Below, one piece after another: positions 41,076 through 50,380 of a stretch of 64,000 nt of DNA. Source of the DNA: UBA5972 sp964637875 (GTDB lineage: Bacteria > Pseudomonadota > Alphaproteobacteria > Rhodobacterales > Rhodobacteraceae); assembly GCA_964637875.1 (NCBI GenBank), contig CAZWXK010000002.1, forward strand, positions 1 through 64,000. The letters run 5' to 3'. The translations under genes and the position numbers were made by a program. Under the pieces are notes generated by a model, which was given only the letters and a program-made list of their open reading frames with translations, did not search any database and had not been told where the DNA came from. Position 1 is the stretch's first letter, and every line of letters starts with the position of its first letter.

Positions 41076-43441
41076 ACCGGACTGGCGTCATTCTGGCAGG
41101 CCTGTTGCTCTTGCTGCCGGCTAGCGTTTCTGCCCGCATGAGGGTGCAATCAGGGGAACATGCCGCCTATTCCCGCCTGGTCTTTCCGCTGGGGCCGGGG
41201 ATGAAATGGCGGTTGAAATGGCTGGGCGACCGCTACGAATTGCGGTTTGCCCCTCGGCCCGGGCGGATCAACCTGTCGGATGTGTTCCGTTTCATCCCCA
41301 GAACACGCCTCAAGGACATTGTCGCGCGACCGGATCTGCCCGGTGTGATCCTGGTCCCCGCACCCCGGTATCATGCCCGCGCCGTGGAAATCCCGCCGGG
41401 TTACCTGGTGGTCGATTTTCGAGCCGGGCCAGCACATGTCGGCGAAAGGGGTACGCTGGTCACGCCGGGGCGGGCAAGGGCCGTCATGATGGGGCCTCCC
41501 TGGTCTGCGCAGCGGAAGGTGGCCGCAGGCAAGGGAAGTCCGGATTTCAGGCAGCCGTTGCCGACGACCAAAACGCAGACTGATCCCGGCCAGAAGGATC
41601 CGTATCCACGATCAAGGCGTATCGAGGCGTCATCCACGAGAGGCGGGAAGAGCAAGGAAGCCGGAATTTTCATGCCCGACATCCGCCTTATGACGGCGCG
41701 CGCGCATTTGCTGGCGCAACTGCGCAACGCCCAAAGCGAAGGCATCATCCTGCCCGGTCTCGACAAGGCGCGCGGACTTATCCCGCCGGAGGGAACCGCC
41801 CCGGCAAGAGGGGGCGATCCCGGCACCGATTCGCCCGGCCCCGACAATGGCCGGGACGCAAGGCGCAACCTTTCGATCCGTTCGGTTTTTGAATCATCGG
41901 CGGCAAAAGGGTCCGCACCGGATATTGCGCGCCTTCGCCAATGTCCGGGTGACGACAAGTTTCGCTTGCCGCCGGATCCCGACCAGGGGCGCAAACCCGT
42001 CGATCTTGGCGCCTGGCGTACTGGCGTGGTGAAAGATATCGATCAGGTTGATGCCGGGAAACTGGAGAACATGGCCAGGTTTCTAATATCACGCCGGATG
42101 GGCATGGAGGCCGAGACATTGTTGAGCAGCTATTCGGGGACTCTTGCCGATGCATCCCTTCTGGCGGACATGGCCAAGGTGGTCGAGACGGGAACCGGCA
42201 CACCGAACGGGCCGCTGACACGATATCTCCGATGCCCCGGAAAGGCGGGGATCTGGGCAATCTTCTCGCGCCCTGATCTGACATCGACATCCTACACCGA
42301 TGGCAACACATTGCTTGACGATTTCGCGGCGTTGCCCGGCGGTCTGCGCCATATTCTGGGCCCGGGGCTGATCGCCAGGCTGCGAAAGGCCGGCGCACTG
42401 CAGCTGGCATCCGGGATAGCGATGCTGACCCGCCGCGCTCCTGGGCCGGAAACCGTGGAATACGCCCTGGAAAAGGCACGTCTCGATCTGTCGATGGGCC
42501 GTGTTCAACAGGCCCGTACGGCACTGGTCGCAATCGCCCGGGGGCGCTCGTCGCATGCGCCCGAGGCTATGGCCCTGTTTCTGGAATCCGGCCTGAAGGA
42601 GGGGGTAGCCGCCGCGCCTGGCGTGCTGGATGACGCGGCATATCAGGCTTTCAGCCTGCGGTTTTCGCCCCTTGGTGTCAGGCTGAGAAAGGCCGAGATC
42701 CTGCAACGCGCTCTTGGTCAAAAACAGGGAGAGGCCTTTGATATCCTTGTCCATGAGGCGAGGGTCGGCGCCCTGAGCGCAAAGACGACGCGCAGGATAG
42801 CGGCGGGCATTTTCCGTTCGTTCTCTCTGGAGCAGCTGGACCCCGGGCGGTTCGTCGAACTGTTCTTTCGCTTCAGAAGGTTGCTCGGTATCGGGCAGAT
42901 GTTCGACGATGCCCGGCGACAGGTCGCGCGCGCCCTGATCAAGTCGGGACTGCCAGCGGTTGCGTTGGAGGTGTTGTCGCCCCTCAACGGCCGAGAAACA
43001 CCCGCAGACCGATTGATAAGGTCGCGCGCGCTGATCGACCTTGGCCGATCGCGCGCCGCATTAAGGTTGCTGGACCGAATGACGAGCGCCAGAGCCAGGG
43101 CATTGCGCAGCCAGGCCTTGATGCGCATCGGTCAGTTTGGTCGTGCTGTTTCGGCCCAAAGGGGTACAACCGATGATCGCGGATTGCAGCAAGCCGCCTG
43201 GCGTGCGGGGCGTTGGGACATTGTCCGGAAAGGGGGGGATGCCTTGCGCAGACAGGCAGCGATCTATGCCGGTCGTGACAGCGGAGATTCCACCGGTGGC
43301 GCAGGCAACGCGTTGACGTTCGATACCCATCTGAGGCCACCCGAAAAACCGCAGCTGTCGGGGTTGCGTGGCCTCCTCAAGGCCAGTCGGCAGTCGCGCG
43401 CGACCATCGAGGCCCTGCTGCGGCAGAATCCCCAGCCCTGA
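41072..43441 (+). CDS. Large exported flagellar-locus protein of unknown function
   Basis: A 789-residue protein with a Sec signal (about residues 1-21, ILAGLLLLLPASVSA). The first about 130 residues look like an AMIN-type beta domain (SGEHAAYSRLVFPLG, KWLGDRYELRF, VVDFRAG). A Pro/Gly/Arg-rich linker follows, then a helical TPR-like region rich in Ala, Leu and Arg from about residue 330 on. No recognised catalytic motif. It overlaps motA by four bases and precedes a lytic transglycosylase, so I infer a periplasmic role around the stator or rod, perhaps with peptidoglycan. Not firmly identified with any named flagellar protein. Confidence 0.75.
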   Translation: MNRTGVILAGLLLLLPASVSARMRVQSGEHAAYSRLVFPLGPGMKWRLKWLGDRYELRFAPRPGRINLSDVFRFIPRTRLKDIVARPDLPGVILVPAPRYHARAVEIPPGYLVVDFRAGPAHVGERGTLVTPGRARAVMMGPPWSAQRKVAAGKGSPDFRQPLPTTKTQTDPGQKDPYPRSRRIEASSTRGGKSKEAGIFMPDIRLMTARAHLLAQLRNAQSEGIILPGLDKARGLIPPEGTAPARGGDPGTDSPGPDNGRDARRNLSIRSVFESSAAKGSAPDIARLRQCPGDDKFRLPPDPDQGRKPVDLGAWRTGVVKDIDQVDAGKLENMARFLISRRMGMEAETLLSSYSGTLADASLLADMAKVVETGTGTPNGPLTRYLRCPGKAGIWAIFSRPDLTSTSYTDGNTLLDDFAALPGGLRHILGPGLIARLRKAGALQLASGIAMLTRRAPGPETVEYALEKARLDLSMGRVQQARTALVAIARGRSSHAPEAMALFLESGLKEGVAAAPGVLDDAAYQAFSLRFSPLGVRLRKAEILQRALGQKQGEAFDILVHEARVGALSAKTTRRIAAGIFRSFSLEQLDPGRFVELFFRFRRLLGIGQMFDDARRQVARALIKSGLPAVALEVLSPLNGRETPADRLIRSRALIDLGRSRAALRLLDRMTSARARALRSQALMRIGQFGRAVSAQRGTTDDRGLQQAAWRAGRWDIVRKGGDALRRQAAIYAGRDSGDSTGGAGNALTFDTHLRPPEKPQLSGLRGLLKASRQSRATIEALLRQNPQP

Positions 43442-43523
43442 GTGAAGGGCCGGAGCGGTTTACGGTTTCTCAATGCGGCCGATCTAGCGTGAAAGAGCAG
43501 CGATTCTCAGAATGGGATGCCGG

Positions 43524-44336
43524 ATGAATCTTCCCGAAAAGACAAGGGGAAACCAGACCATCACCCGCGCGCCGGGCTATTTCCGGGCTACTGTGTTGCC
43601 CCGACCCTGGTGGAGGGAACCATGGCCGACCTTGCTTCGGTTGACACTGGTACTGGCCATGTTGTTGATCCCGGCAGTTCCAGGCAATGCATCCCGCGTG
43701 GAGCAACGCGATGCTTCGATGGAATGTGTGGTCTCGGCACGCACAGCGGCACGGAACACGGGTATTCCAGAGTCTGTCCTGCTTGCGATTTCCCTGATCG
43801 AGACCGGCCGCAGGCGGGGAGGCGCGTTGAAATCCTGGCCGTGGACAGTCAATCTTGGTGGCAAGGGATACTGGTTCCGCACCCGAGGTGACGCTCAGAA
43901 ATTTGTTCGGACGATGGCGGCCCGGGGTGCGCGCAGCATGGATATTGGCTGTTTCCAGATCAACACCAAATGGCATGGCAGGGCGTTCCCCTCGATCGAC
44001 GCCATGTTCGATCCGGAAATCGCGGCCACCTACGCCGCGCGCCTGTTGCGCGCTCTTTATCGCGAAAAGGGCAGCTGGCCGGCGGCGGCTGGGGCGTATC
44101 ATTCGCGCAGTCCGGCCCGGGCGGAACGCTATGCCGCCCGCTTTCGGCGCGCACAGGCCGCGCTGAAAGCCGGAGACCCGCGGAAACCCGCCTCGCCCCT
44201 TCGGTTGTCGAGCCGGGCCCGACAGCCAGAGCGCGGGCCCAACACCTATCCCTTGCTCAGGGCGTTGGTTGATACGCGGGCCGCACCGGGGTCGCTGGTG
44301 TTCATTTCGGATCGTCCCGGAAAGGGGCTGTTCTGA
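43524..44336 (+). CDS. Flagellar lytic transglycosylase (SLT family)
   Basis: A 270-residue protein with an N-terminal signal/anchor (LLRLTLVLAMLLIPAVPGNA) and an SLT domain: PESVLLAISLIETGRR with the catalytic Glu, MDIGCFQINTKWHG, and AAGAYHSRSPARAERYAARF. It should open the peptidoglycan for the rod, the job FlgJ does in other bacteria. The rod-binding FlgJ-like gene at 58.3 kb has no muramidase domain, so the two functions are split here, as in Rhodobacter SltF. Start at 43524 with GGGA six bases upstream; the ATG at 43512 is an alternative. flhA follows at once. Confidence 0.85.
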   Translation: MNLPEKTRGNQTITRAPGYFRATVLPRPWWREPWPTLLRLTLVLAMLLIPAVPGNASRVEQRDASMECVVSARTAARNTGIPESVLLAISLIETGRRRGGALKSWPWTVNLGGKGYWFRTRGDAQKFVRTMAARGARSMDIGCFQINTKWHGRAFPSIDAMFDPEIAATYAARLLRALYREKGSWPAAAGAYHSRSPARAERYAARFRRAQAALKAGDPRKPASPLRLSSRARQPERGPNTYPLLRALVDTRAAPGSLVFISDRPGKGLF

Positions 44337-46421
44337 ATGAGCCGCAACACACAGCAGGCCGTTACCAGGCTGTTTCAGCCAACGATCATGCTGGCCATGG
44401 CCCTGATGGCCGTCATCGTGATGATGATCCTGCCCATGCCGTCATGGGTGCTGGATGTCGGGCTGGCCGCGTCATTTGCGCTGGCCATCCTGATTTTCAC
44501 GGTGACGCTTTTTATCGAACGACCCCTGGATTTCTCGGCCTTTCCGACAATCTTGCTGGCTTCGTTGATGCTGCGGCTGTCGCTCAATGTTTCATCGACG
44601 AAACTCATCATCGGTCAGGGCCATACCGGACCTGGCGCGGCCGGCAAGGTGATCGAGGGATTTGCGAATTTCGTCATGGGCGGCAGCGTGTTGATCGGGC
44701 TGGTGGTGTTCGGTGTTCTGATGATCGTCAATTTCATCGTCATCACCAAGGGCGCGGCACGCATGGCCGAAGTCGGCGCGCGCTTTGCCCTGGACGGGAT
44801 GCCGGGCAAGCAGCTGGCCATTGACAGCGACATGTCCGCCGGCGCGATCAATCACGACGAGGCCAAGCATCGTCGCGAGATCGAGCAGGCGGAAACAACA
44901 TTCTTCGGCTCGCTCGACGGAGCATCGAAATTTGTCAAGGGCGATGCCATCGCGGGGCTGCTGATCACCATGCTGAATCTTGTCGTCGGGCTGAGCATCG
45001 GCGTGGGTGTTCATGGTATGCCGCTGGGAAAGGCGCTGGAGACATATGCCATTCTGACCGTCGGTGATGGTCTGGTTACCCAGATACCGGCGGTCATCAT
45101 CTCGATTGCATCTGCCCTGTTGCTGTCGCGTGGGGGGACAACCGGATCAGCCGACAAGGCCCTGTTCGAGCAACTCGGACGCCACCCATCGGCATTGATC
45201 ACGGTGGCCGTTCTGCTGTTCCTCTTTGCCCTGGTTCCGGGCCTGCCTTTTCTGCCCTTCCTGGCGGGGGCAATCGTCCTGGGCGGGTGGGGCGGGCTTG
45301 TTGCCCGGCATCGAAAAGCCGCGGAAATAGATGAGTCCGAGGCAATCGAGGAGGCGCCGCCCCCGAAAGGCAAATCGCTGGGGGACAGGTTGGACCTGGA
45401 TGAAATTCACGTCGAGGTTTCGCCCGACCTCGTGCCCATGGCCATGGATCAGGCAACCGGACTGGATGCGCGGATAGGCAACATGCGCGATCACATCGCG
45501 GGCACCTATGGGCTGATCCTGCCGGAAATACGGCTGACCGACAATCCGGGCCTGCCCGATGGAACCTATTCCATCAAGATCCAGGGGGTCGAGCAGGCCC
45601 GCGACTGGCTTGATCCGCACAAGGTGCTGGTTCTTTTGGGTGACGCGGCCGCCGACGATGGCGGCGAGGTGCGCGAGCCGGTCTATGGGGCGCCAGCACG
45701 ATGGATTCCGCCCGAAAATCGGGAAGAGGCCGGGATGGAGGGGCTTACCGTCGTTTCCCCGGCCGAGGTCCTGGCAACACATCTGTTGGAGGTCATCAAA
45801 CGCAACTTTGCAAAGTTGCTGAACTTTCGCAGTCTGCGCAAGATCCTGGACGAATTCGTCAATCTGTCGGATCCCGCGCGCAGCGAGATGAACCGCAGGA
45901 TGCTGGATGCGCTGATTCCCGAGCGGGTGCCGTTCGAGCTGTTGTTGTCGGTGTTGCGCCTGCTGCTGGATGAGCAGGTCTCGATCCGCAATCTGCCGCT
46001 GATCCTGGAGACCATCGCCGAGGTCAGGCCACGTTGCGATTCACCCGAGGAAATTGCCGAGGCGGTGCGCCATCGTCTGGGCTTTCAGATCGTGGCCGAG
46101 CTGCGCCGTCGCGATGGCTCGATCCCGTTGGTTCAGCTGTCGCCGGAGTGGGAGGCGCTGTTTCAGAAACACGCGCTGGGCGGCGAAGGTATCCTGCAGG
46201 AAATCGCACTGCCCCCCGATGAATTCAACCGCCTTGCCCGGTCGGTCGGGGAAAAACTGAACCAGGTGGGCGAGACGGGGGACTATCCCGCAATCGTCAC
46301 CTCGACAAGGCGGCGCCGGTTCCTCAGAACCGTGTTGTCGGCCAAGGGGATTTCCAATCCGGTGATTTCATTCGACGAAATCGGCAATTCCGCCCGCCCC
46401 GCCCTGGTAGGAGTGGCCTGA
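44337..46421 (+). CDS. flhA: Flagellar export gate protein FlhA
   Basis: A 694-residue export gate protein. Eight transmembrane helices fill the first about 330 residues with LLASLMLRLSLNVSSTKLI and GDAIAGLLITMLNLVVGL; the cytoplasmic domain follows with VSPAEVLATHLLEVIKRNFAKLL and ERVPFELLLSVLRLLLDEQVSIRNLPLILE. Full length for the family. It starts with ATG right after the SLT gene stop (TGAATG) and ends one base before fliR. Confidence 0.97.
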   Translation: MSRNTQQAVTRLFQPTIMLAMALMAVIVMMILPMPSWVLDVGLAASFALAILIFTVTLFIERPLDFSAFPTILLASLMLRLSLNVSSTKLIIGQGHTGPGAAGKVIEGFANFVMGGSVLIGLVVFGVLMIVNFIVITKGAARMAEVGARFALDGMPGKQLAIDSDMSAGAINHDEAKHRREIEQAETTFFGSLDGASKFVKGDAIAGLLITMLNLVVGLSIGVGVHGMPLGKALETYAILTVGDGLVTQIPAVIISIASALLLSRGGTTGSADKALFEQLGRHPSALITVAVLLFLFALVPGLPFLPFLAGAIVLGGWGGLVARHRKAAEIDESEAIEEAPPPKGKSLGDRLDLDEIHVEVSPDLVPMAMDQATGLDARIGNMRDHIAGTYGLILPEIRLTDNPGLPDGTYSIKIQGVEQARDWLDPHKVLVLLGDAAADDGGEVREPVYGAPARWIPPENREEAGMEGLTVVSPAEVLATHLLEVIKRNFAKLLNFRSLRKILDEFVNLSDPARSEMNRRMLDALIPERVPFELLLSVLRLLLDEQVSIRNLPLILETIAEVRPRCDSPEEIAEAVRHRLGFQIVAELRRRDGSIPLVQLSPEWEALFQKHALGGEGILQEIALPPDEFNRLARSVGEKLNQVGETGDYPAIVTSTRRRRFLRTVLSAKGISNPVISFDEIGNSARPALVGVA

Positions 46422-46422
46422 C

Positions 46423-47199
46423 ATGGTGACCGACCTGCAACAGACCCTGGTGCAGCTTCAGGCTCAAATGACGATTCCGGCCATCGTGTTCATCAGGGTT
46501 GCCGCAGCCATGTTCCTGATCCCCGGTTTTGGCGAGCGCAGCGTACCGTTACGTCTGCGCCTCGTCCTGGCTGTGGCATTCACGATGGTGACATGGCCAT
46601 TGGCGGTGCGCCAGGTTGAAACAGGCTGGCCATCGTTTTCGCTGCGGCTGATCCTGAGCGAATCGGTTGTCGGATTGGCCATGGGGGTGTTTTTTCGCCT
46701 GTTCGTGCAGATGCTGGAAATGGCGGGAACGATTGCGGCGCAGACCATGTCTTTGTCTCAGCTGTTTGGTGCCGGGCCCGGGCAGGATCCCATGCCCGCA
46801 ATAGGCAATCTTCTGGTTGTTTCGGGGATTGCGCTGGCCATGATCGGCGGGTTGCACATAAAGCTGGCCGTGGCGCTGGCCGAATCCTATCGAGCGTTCC
46901 CGCCCGGGGTCATTCCTTCGGCGGGGGATCTGTCGCAATGGGGGGTTCGTGGGGTTGCCGGCGCCTTTTACCGCGCCTTTGCCCTGGCTGGTCCATTCGT
47001 CCTGCTGTCGTTGATATACAATATCGCCCTGGGCGCCGTGAACCGGGCCATGCCCCAGATGATGGTGGCATTCATCGGCGCACCGGCGATCACCCTGGCG
47101 GCCCTGGTGTTGCTGGCGGTGACATCGGTCTACATCCTGTCCATCTGGGCGGGTCGGCTGGACGCGGGCCTTTTCAACCCCTTCGGAGATATCTGGTGA
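46423..47199 (+). CDS. fliR: Flagellar export gate protein FliR
   Basis: A 258-residue membrane protein of the export gate, with six hydrophobic segments and family motifs IVFIRVAAAMFLIPGFGERSVPLRLRL and GSLGMFFRLFVQMLEMAGTIAAQTMSLSQL-type, then NRAMPQMMVAFIGAP. One base separates it from flhA, and the gene overlaps flhB (GTGA). Confidence 0.94.
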   Translation: MVTDLQQTLVQLQAQMTIPAIVFIRVAAAMFLIPGFGERSVPLRLRLVLAVAFTMVTWPLAVRQVETGWPSFSLRLILSESVVGLAMGVFFRLFVQMLEMAGTIAAQTMSLSQLFGAGPGQDPMPAIGNLLVVSGIALAMIGGLHIKLAVALAESYRAFPPGVIPSAGDLSQWGVRGVAGAFYRAFALAGPFVLLSLIYNIALGAVNRAMPQMMVAFIGAPAITLAALVLLAVTSVYILSIWAGRLDAGLFNPFGDIW

Positions 47200-48299
47200 G
47201 CGGTGATGAGGCCGACAGCGGCGAAAAGACCCAACCACCGAGCGAATACAAGCTGCGCGAAGCACGCAAGAAGGGCGAGGTTGCGCGTTCGACCGATATA
47301 GCGGCATCGGCCAGCTATCTTGGCCTTGCCCTGTCCGCCGTCCTGTTCGGTCCCGATGCCATCGATCGCCTGGGCGCAACCCTGTCGTCGATGCTGGCGC
47401 GCGCTGACGATCTGTCGGCCCTGCTGTTGGGACCGGGGGGGACCACTGTTGCGCTGAGCCTGCTGGCCGAGGCGCTGTTTCCCATCCTGCCCTTCTTTCT
47501 GCTGCCCCTTGTTCTTGTCATTCTGGCCTATGTCGGACAGCGAGCCATCATTCTTGTGCCTTCGAAAGTGGTGTTCAAGCTGTCGCGCATCTCGCCGCTG
47601 CAGGGTCTGCGCAACAAGTTCGGCCCATCCGGTCTGTTCGAGTTTCTCAAGAGCCTCGTGAAATTGCTGGTCTTTTCGGCCATTGCCGCGATTTTTCTGC
47701 GCGCCCGGCTTGGTCGTTTCGTTGGCAGTATCTCTGGCGAGCCCAGCTTGATCGCCCTTCTGATCGGGACAAGTGTGCGTGGGCTGTTGTGGTGGATCAC
47801 GGCCATTTCGGCGGCGATCGCGGTGGCGGATTATCTCTGGCAGTACCGTGCCCTGCGTCGGAAACTGATGATGACGCGCAAGGAGATCGAAGACGAGACA
47901 AAGCAGAATGAAGGTGATCCGGCACTCAAGCACAAGCGTCGCCAGCGCGGCTATGACATCGCCACCCGGCGGATGTTGCAGGATGTCCCGGAGGCCGATG
48001 TGCTGATCGTCAATCCCCGGCATTTCGCCGTAGCCCTGAAATGGGACCGCAAGCCCGATACAGCACCTGTATGCGTGGCCAAGGGGGTCGATGAAATTGC
48101 GGCACGCATGCGCGAGATTGCGCGTGAGGCTGGCGTTCCCATCCATCGTGATCCACCCGCGGCACGCTCGATTCACGCAACCGTCGAACTGGGCGAGGAA
48201 ATCCGACCCGAGCAATATGGCCCCGTTGCGGCCGCCATTCGTTATGCCGAACGGATGCGCAAGCTGGCGCGGGAAAGACAGTGGCAGGGGCGGAAATGA
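47196..48299 (+). CDS. flhB: Flagellar export switch protein FlhB, NPRH variant
   Basis: A 367-residue export gate protein. It starts from a GTG inside the fliR stop (GTGA). The N-terminal SEYKLREARKKGEVARS motif, four membrane segments and a cytoplasmic FlhB_C are present. The autocleavage motif reads NPRH (N273-H276) in VLIVNPRHFAVAL, where most FlhB have NPTH. The Asn-Pro needed for cleavage remains, while the Thr is Arg. Downstream CVAKGVDEIAARMREIA and VPIHRDPPAARSIHA match the family. Confidence 0.94.
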   Translation: MSGDEADSGEKTQPPSEYKLREARKKGEVARSTDIAASASYLGLALSAVLFGPDAIDRLGATLSSMLARADDLSALLLGPGGTTVALSLLAEALFPILPFFLLPLVLVILAYVGQRAIILVPSKVVFKLSRISPLQGLRNKFGPSGLFEFLKSLVKLLVFSAIAAIFLRARLGRFVGSISGEPSLIALLIGTSVRGLLWWITAISAAIAVADYLWQYRALRRKLMMTRKEIEDETKQNEGDPALKHKRRQRGYDIATRRMLQDVPEADVLIVNPRHFAVALKWDRKPDTAPVCVAKGVDEIAARMREIAREAGVPIHRDPPAARSIHATVELGEEIRPEQYGPVAAAIRYAERMRKLARERQWQGRK

Positions 48300-48706
48300 A
48301 AGACGATCAATTGCTGGCGCGGCTGCTGCAGGTGGTGACATTGCAGTATGAGCGGGCACTGGCCCTGTTCCGCGAGGTCGACATGAAACAACGGGCGGCC
48401 GAGGCGCAAATCCGCACCCTTGAAAACCAGGTTCCGCCTGTTCCAACCGAAATCGGTACGGCGCTTGCCACAGAGAGGTGGGAGAGGTGGCGGCAGGAAA
48501 GAGTGAAGTCCCTCAAGCAGGAATATCTTTCCCGCCAGACCAGCTGGAATGAACTCAGGCGCAATGCCCAGCAGGCCCAGGCAAGACGGCAGGTCGTGGA
48601 AAAGCTGATCGTCCGGAACAGGATGAACACTGCCCGGGAAAGGGCGAGGAAGGCAGCGTGGAATCAGAACCCGGTCAAACGTCCTGCCGTACGATGTCGT
48701 CGATGA
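48296..48706 (+). CDS. FliJ-like coiled-coil protein
   Basis: A 136-residue, highly charged coiled-coil protein without membrane segment (QVVTLQYERALALFREVDMKQRAAEAQIRTLENQ). Its small size, coiled coil and place behind flhB fit a FliJ-like export escort; sequence proof is weak. It overlaps the flhB stop by four bases (ATGA). Its 3' end overlaps the convergent FliL-like gene by 32 bases. Confidence 0.55.
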   Translation: MKDDQLLARLLQVVTLQYERALALFREVDMKQRAAEAQIRTLENQVPPVPTEIGTALATERWERWRQERVKSLKQEYLSRQTSWNELRRNAQQAQARRQVVEKLIVRNRMNTARERARKAAWNQNPVKRPAVRCRR

Positions 48707-49235
48707 GAACACTGGTTACGGCAGCGCCCAGAACCTTGTGCGCAGCCTCCAGCAGGGCACTGCGCAAATCCATCATTTTTTGCCCTGATGTGAACTTGCC
48801 ATCGAAGCCACCCGAATTTGCATGACGGAACAACGCCTGCAAAAGGGCGTCGCGCAGGCGTGGTTCGCGGTTGAAAACCAGTTCCTTGTTGCCTTGCGTG
48901 ACCTCCATGCCGAGCGAAAGGACAACCAGCGCCGAGACCCGCTGACCGTCAACGACCGGAACCACGAACTGATTGTCCAGCTTGACATATTCCAGCACCG
49001 GACCCGCTGCATCGCCGGTCGAGGGCTGTTTTTCTGACGTGGCCCCCGGGGCGTGCGTCGCCGAAGCGGCCTCGGACGGGGGCTTCCGCTCGCCTGGCGC
49101 GCGCGGTCCCTCGGCCTGCTGCGGTTCAGCCTTTGTCGCCTTTTCCGGCTGGTCACCGGGTTTGAGGAAATACCCGGCACCGATGCCGGCCGCCAGTCCG
49201 AAAAGGGCAAGAATGATCGGCAGGATCCTTTTCAT
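48675..49235 (-). CDS. Second FliL-like protein
   Basis: A 186-residue protein with an N-terminal membrane anchor (about 4-22, ILPIILALFGLAAGIGAGYFL), a linker rich in Pro, Glu, Ala and Gly, and a FliL-type periplasmic domain (YVKLDNQFVVPVVDGQRVSALVVLSLGMEV, RLRDALLQALFRHANSG). It differs from the fliL beside fliF and lies directly after flgH. The ATG at 49235 has GAGG upstream; a GTG three bases earlier is in frame. The final 32 bases overlap the convergent gene. Confidence 0.75.
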   Translation of the reverse strand: MKRILPIILALFGLAAGIGAGYFLKPGDQPEKATKAEPQQAEGPRAPGERKPPSEAASATHAPGATSEKQPSTGDAAGPVLEYVKLDNQFVVPVVDGQRVSALVVLSLGMEVTQGNKELVFNREPRLRDALLQALFRHANSGGFDGKFTSGQKMMDLRSALLEAAHKVLGAAVTSVLIDDIVRQDV

Positions 49236-49244
49236 CACATCACC

Positions 49245-49964
49245 TCAGAAGGGTAGCATCCTGTCAAGGAACTGCTGGCCACGTCGGGGTTGCTGGGCCG
49301 TCGAAATCTGACCGCGCCCACCGTAGGAAATTCTGGCAGAGGCAATCTTGTCATAGGTGATCTCGTTGTTGCGCGAGATGTCCTCGGGGCGGACGAATCC
49401 CGTAACCAGCAATTCCCGCAACTCGTAATTCACGCGCACTTCCTGACTGCCGTGAATCTTGAGATAGCCGTTGGGCAGGATCCCCGTTACCGTCGCGGCG
49501 ATGCGCAGGGTCAGTTTTTCGTTTCGCTTGACCGAGCCCGACCCGTTTGCCGAACTGCTGGAAGACAGATCAACGGCATTTGCACTGGTGGCGCCGGTTG
49601 GCAATCTGCGGTCAAGCAACTGGGGAATGCCCAGCAGTGCCGGCACGCCCAGCTTTTCACTCCCTTGGCGCGCCCGGGACGAGCTGTTCGACAACTCGGC
49701 CTTGTCGTCGATGGCTATGACGACGGTCAGCAGATCACCCAGACTGCGCGCGCGCCTGTCCCCCAACAACGAACTCGGCCCCGAATGCCAGAGTGATGCA
49801 ATCGATTTTCCGGGCTTGCGGGCCCTCAGTGCGCCGGCTGAAACCATGGCGCTGAAATCATCGGATCCGGTAATCGGCGTCAGGGCTGGGGCCTTGCCGA
49901 TATCCCTTGTATCGGCGCACCCCGAGATGGATGCAATCGCAGCGATGGCAAGCAGTTTTCTCAT
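49245..49964 (-). CDS. flgH: Flagellar L-ring lipoprotein FlgH
   Basis: A 239-residue outer-membrane L-ring protein. It has a short lipoprotein signal ending ISGC (Cys16), SLWHSGPSSLLGDRRARSLGDLLTVVIAIDD-type L-ring motif, NEKLTLRIAATVTGILPNGYLKIHG and LVTGFVRPEDISRNNEI. It overlaps flgA by four bases (ATGA). Confidence 0.96.
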   Translation of the reverse strand: MRKLLAIAAIASISGCADTRDIGKAPALTPITGSDDFSAMVSAGALRARKPGKSIASLWHSGPSSLLGDRRARSLGDLLTVVIAIDDKAELSNSSSRARQGSEKLGVPALLGIPQLLDRRLPTGATSANAVDLSSSSSANGSGSVKRNEKLTLRIAATVTGILPNGYLKIHGSQEVRVNYELRELLVTGFVRPEDISRNNEITYDKIASARISYGGRGQISTAQQPRRGQQFLDRMLPF

Positions 49965-50380
49965 GGTCCTACCCTTATTTTCCCGGGTGCCGAAACCATG
50001 CCGGAAATCACCGCATGCGATGCCATGTTCATGGCCTTTATGCGATCGCCGACACCGCCCCTGGCCAGGGCCCGCCCCTCGGCAGTTATGGTGAGCGCGC
50101 CATTGTCATAGATCAGCGTAACCAGCTGATTGCGCCTGACGACGGCAGGCGCCCCTATATCGCCCGGCAGGATGGGGCGGCCGGGGTAGAGGATGCGGCG
50201 CGTTTCCTTGCCGATCACCTGTTCCACGCGGCGGAAACCTCCCGGGCTTGTCCCGGGCAGGAGGGTCACATCCCCCGCACCGAGAACCGTGCCCGCGCGA
50301 ATGGTGCGGGCAGAGGCCACGGTTTGCGCCAGGGCAGGGACGGGCAGCATCAAGGCCAGGATTGCAACAAGCCTTCTCAT
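49961..50380 (-). CDS. flgA: P-ring assembly chaperone FlgA
   Basis: A 139-residue periplasmic protein with a Sec signal (LVAILALMLPVPALA). The SAF-type domain has TIRAGTVLGAGDVTLLP and GKETRRILYPGRPILPGDIGAPAVVRRNQLVTL-type. It helps FlgI form the P ring. Short for the family (N-terminal domain missing), as is common in alphaproteobacteria. It overlaps flgG and flgH by four bases each. Confidence 0.9.
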   Translation of the reverse strand: MRRLVAILALMLPVPALAQTVASARTIRAGTVLGAGDVTLLPGTSPGGFRRVEQVIGKETRRILYPGRPILPGDIGAPAVVRRNQLVTLIYDNGALTITAEGRALARGGVGDRIKAMNMASHAVISGMVSAPGKIRVGP

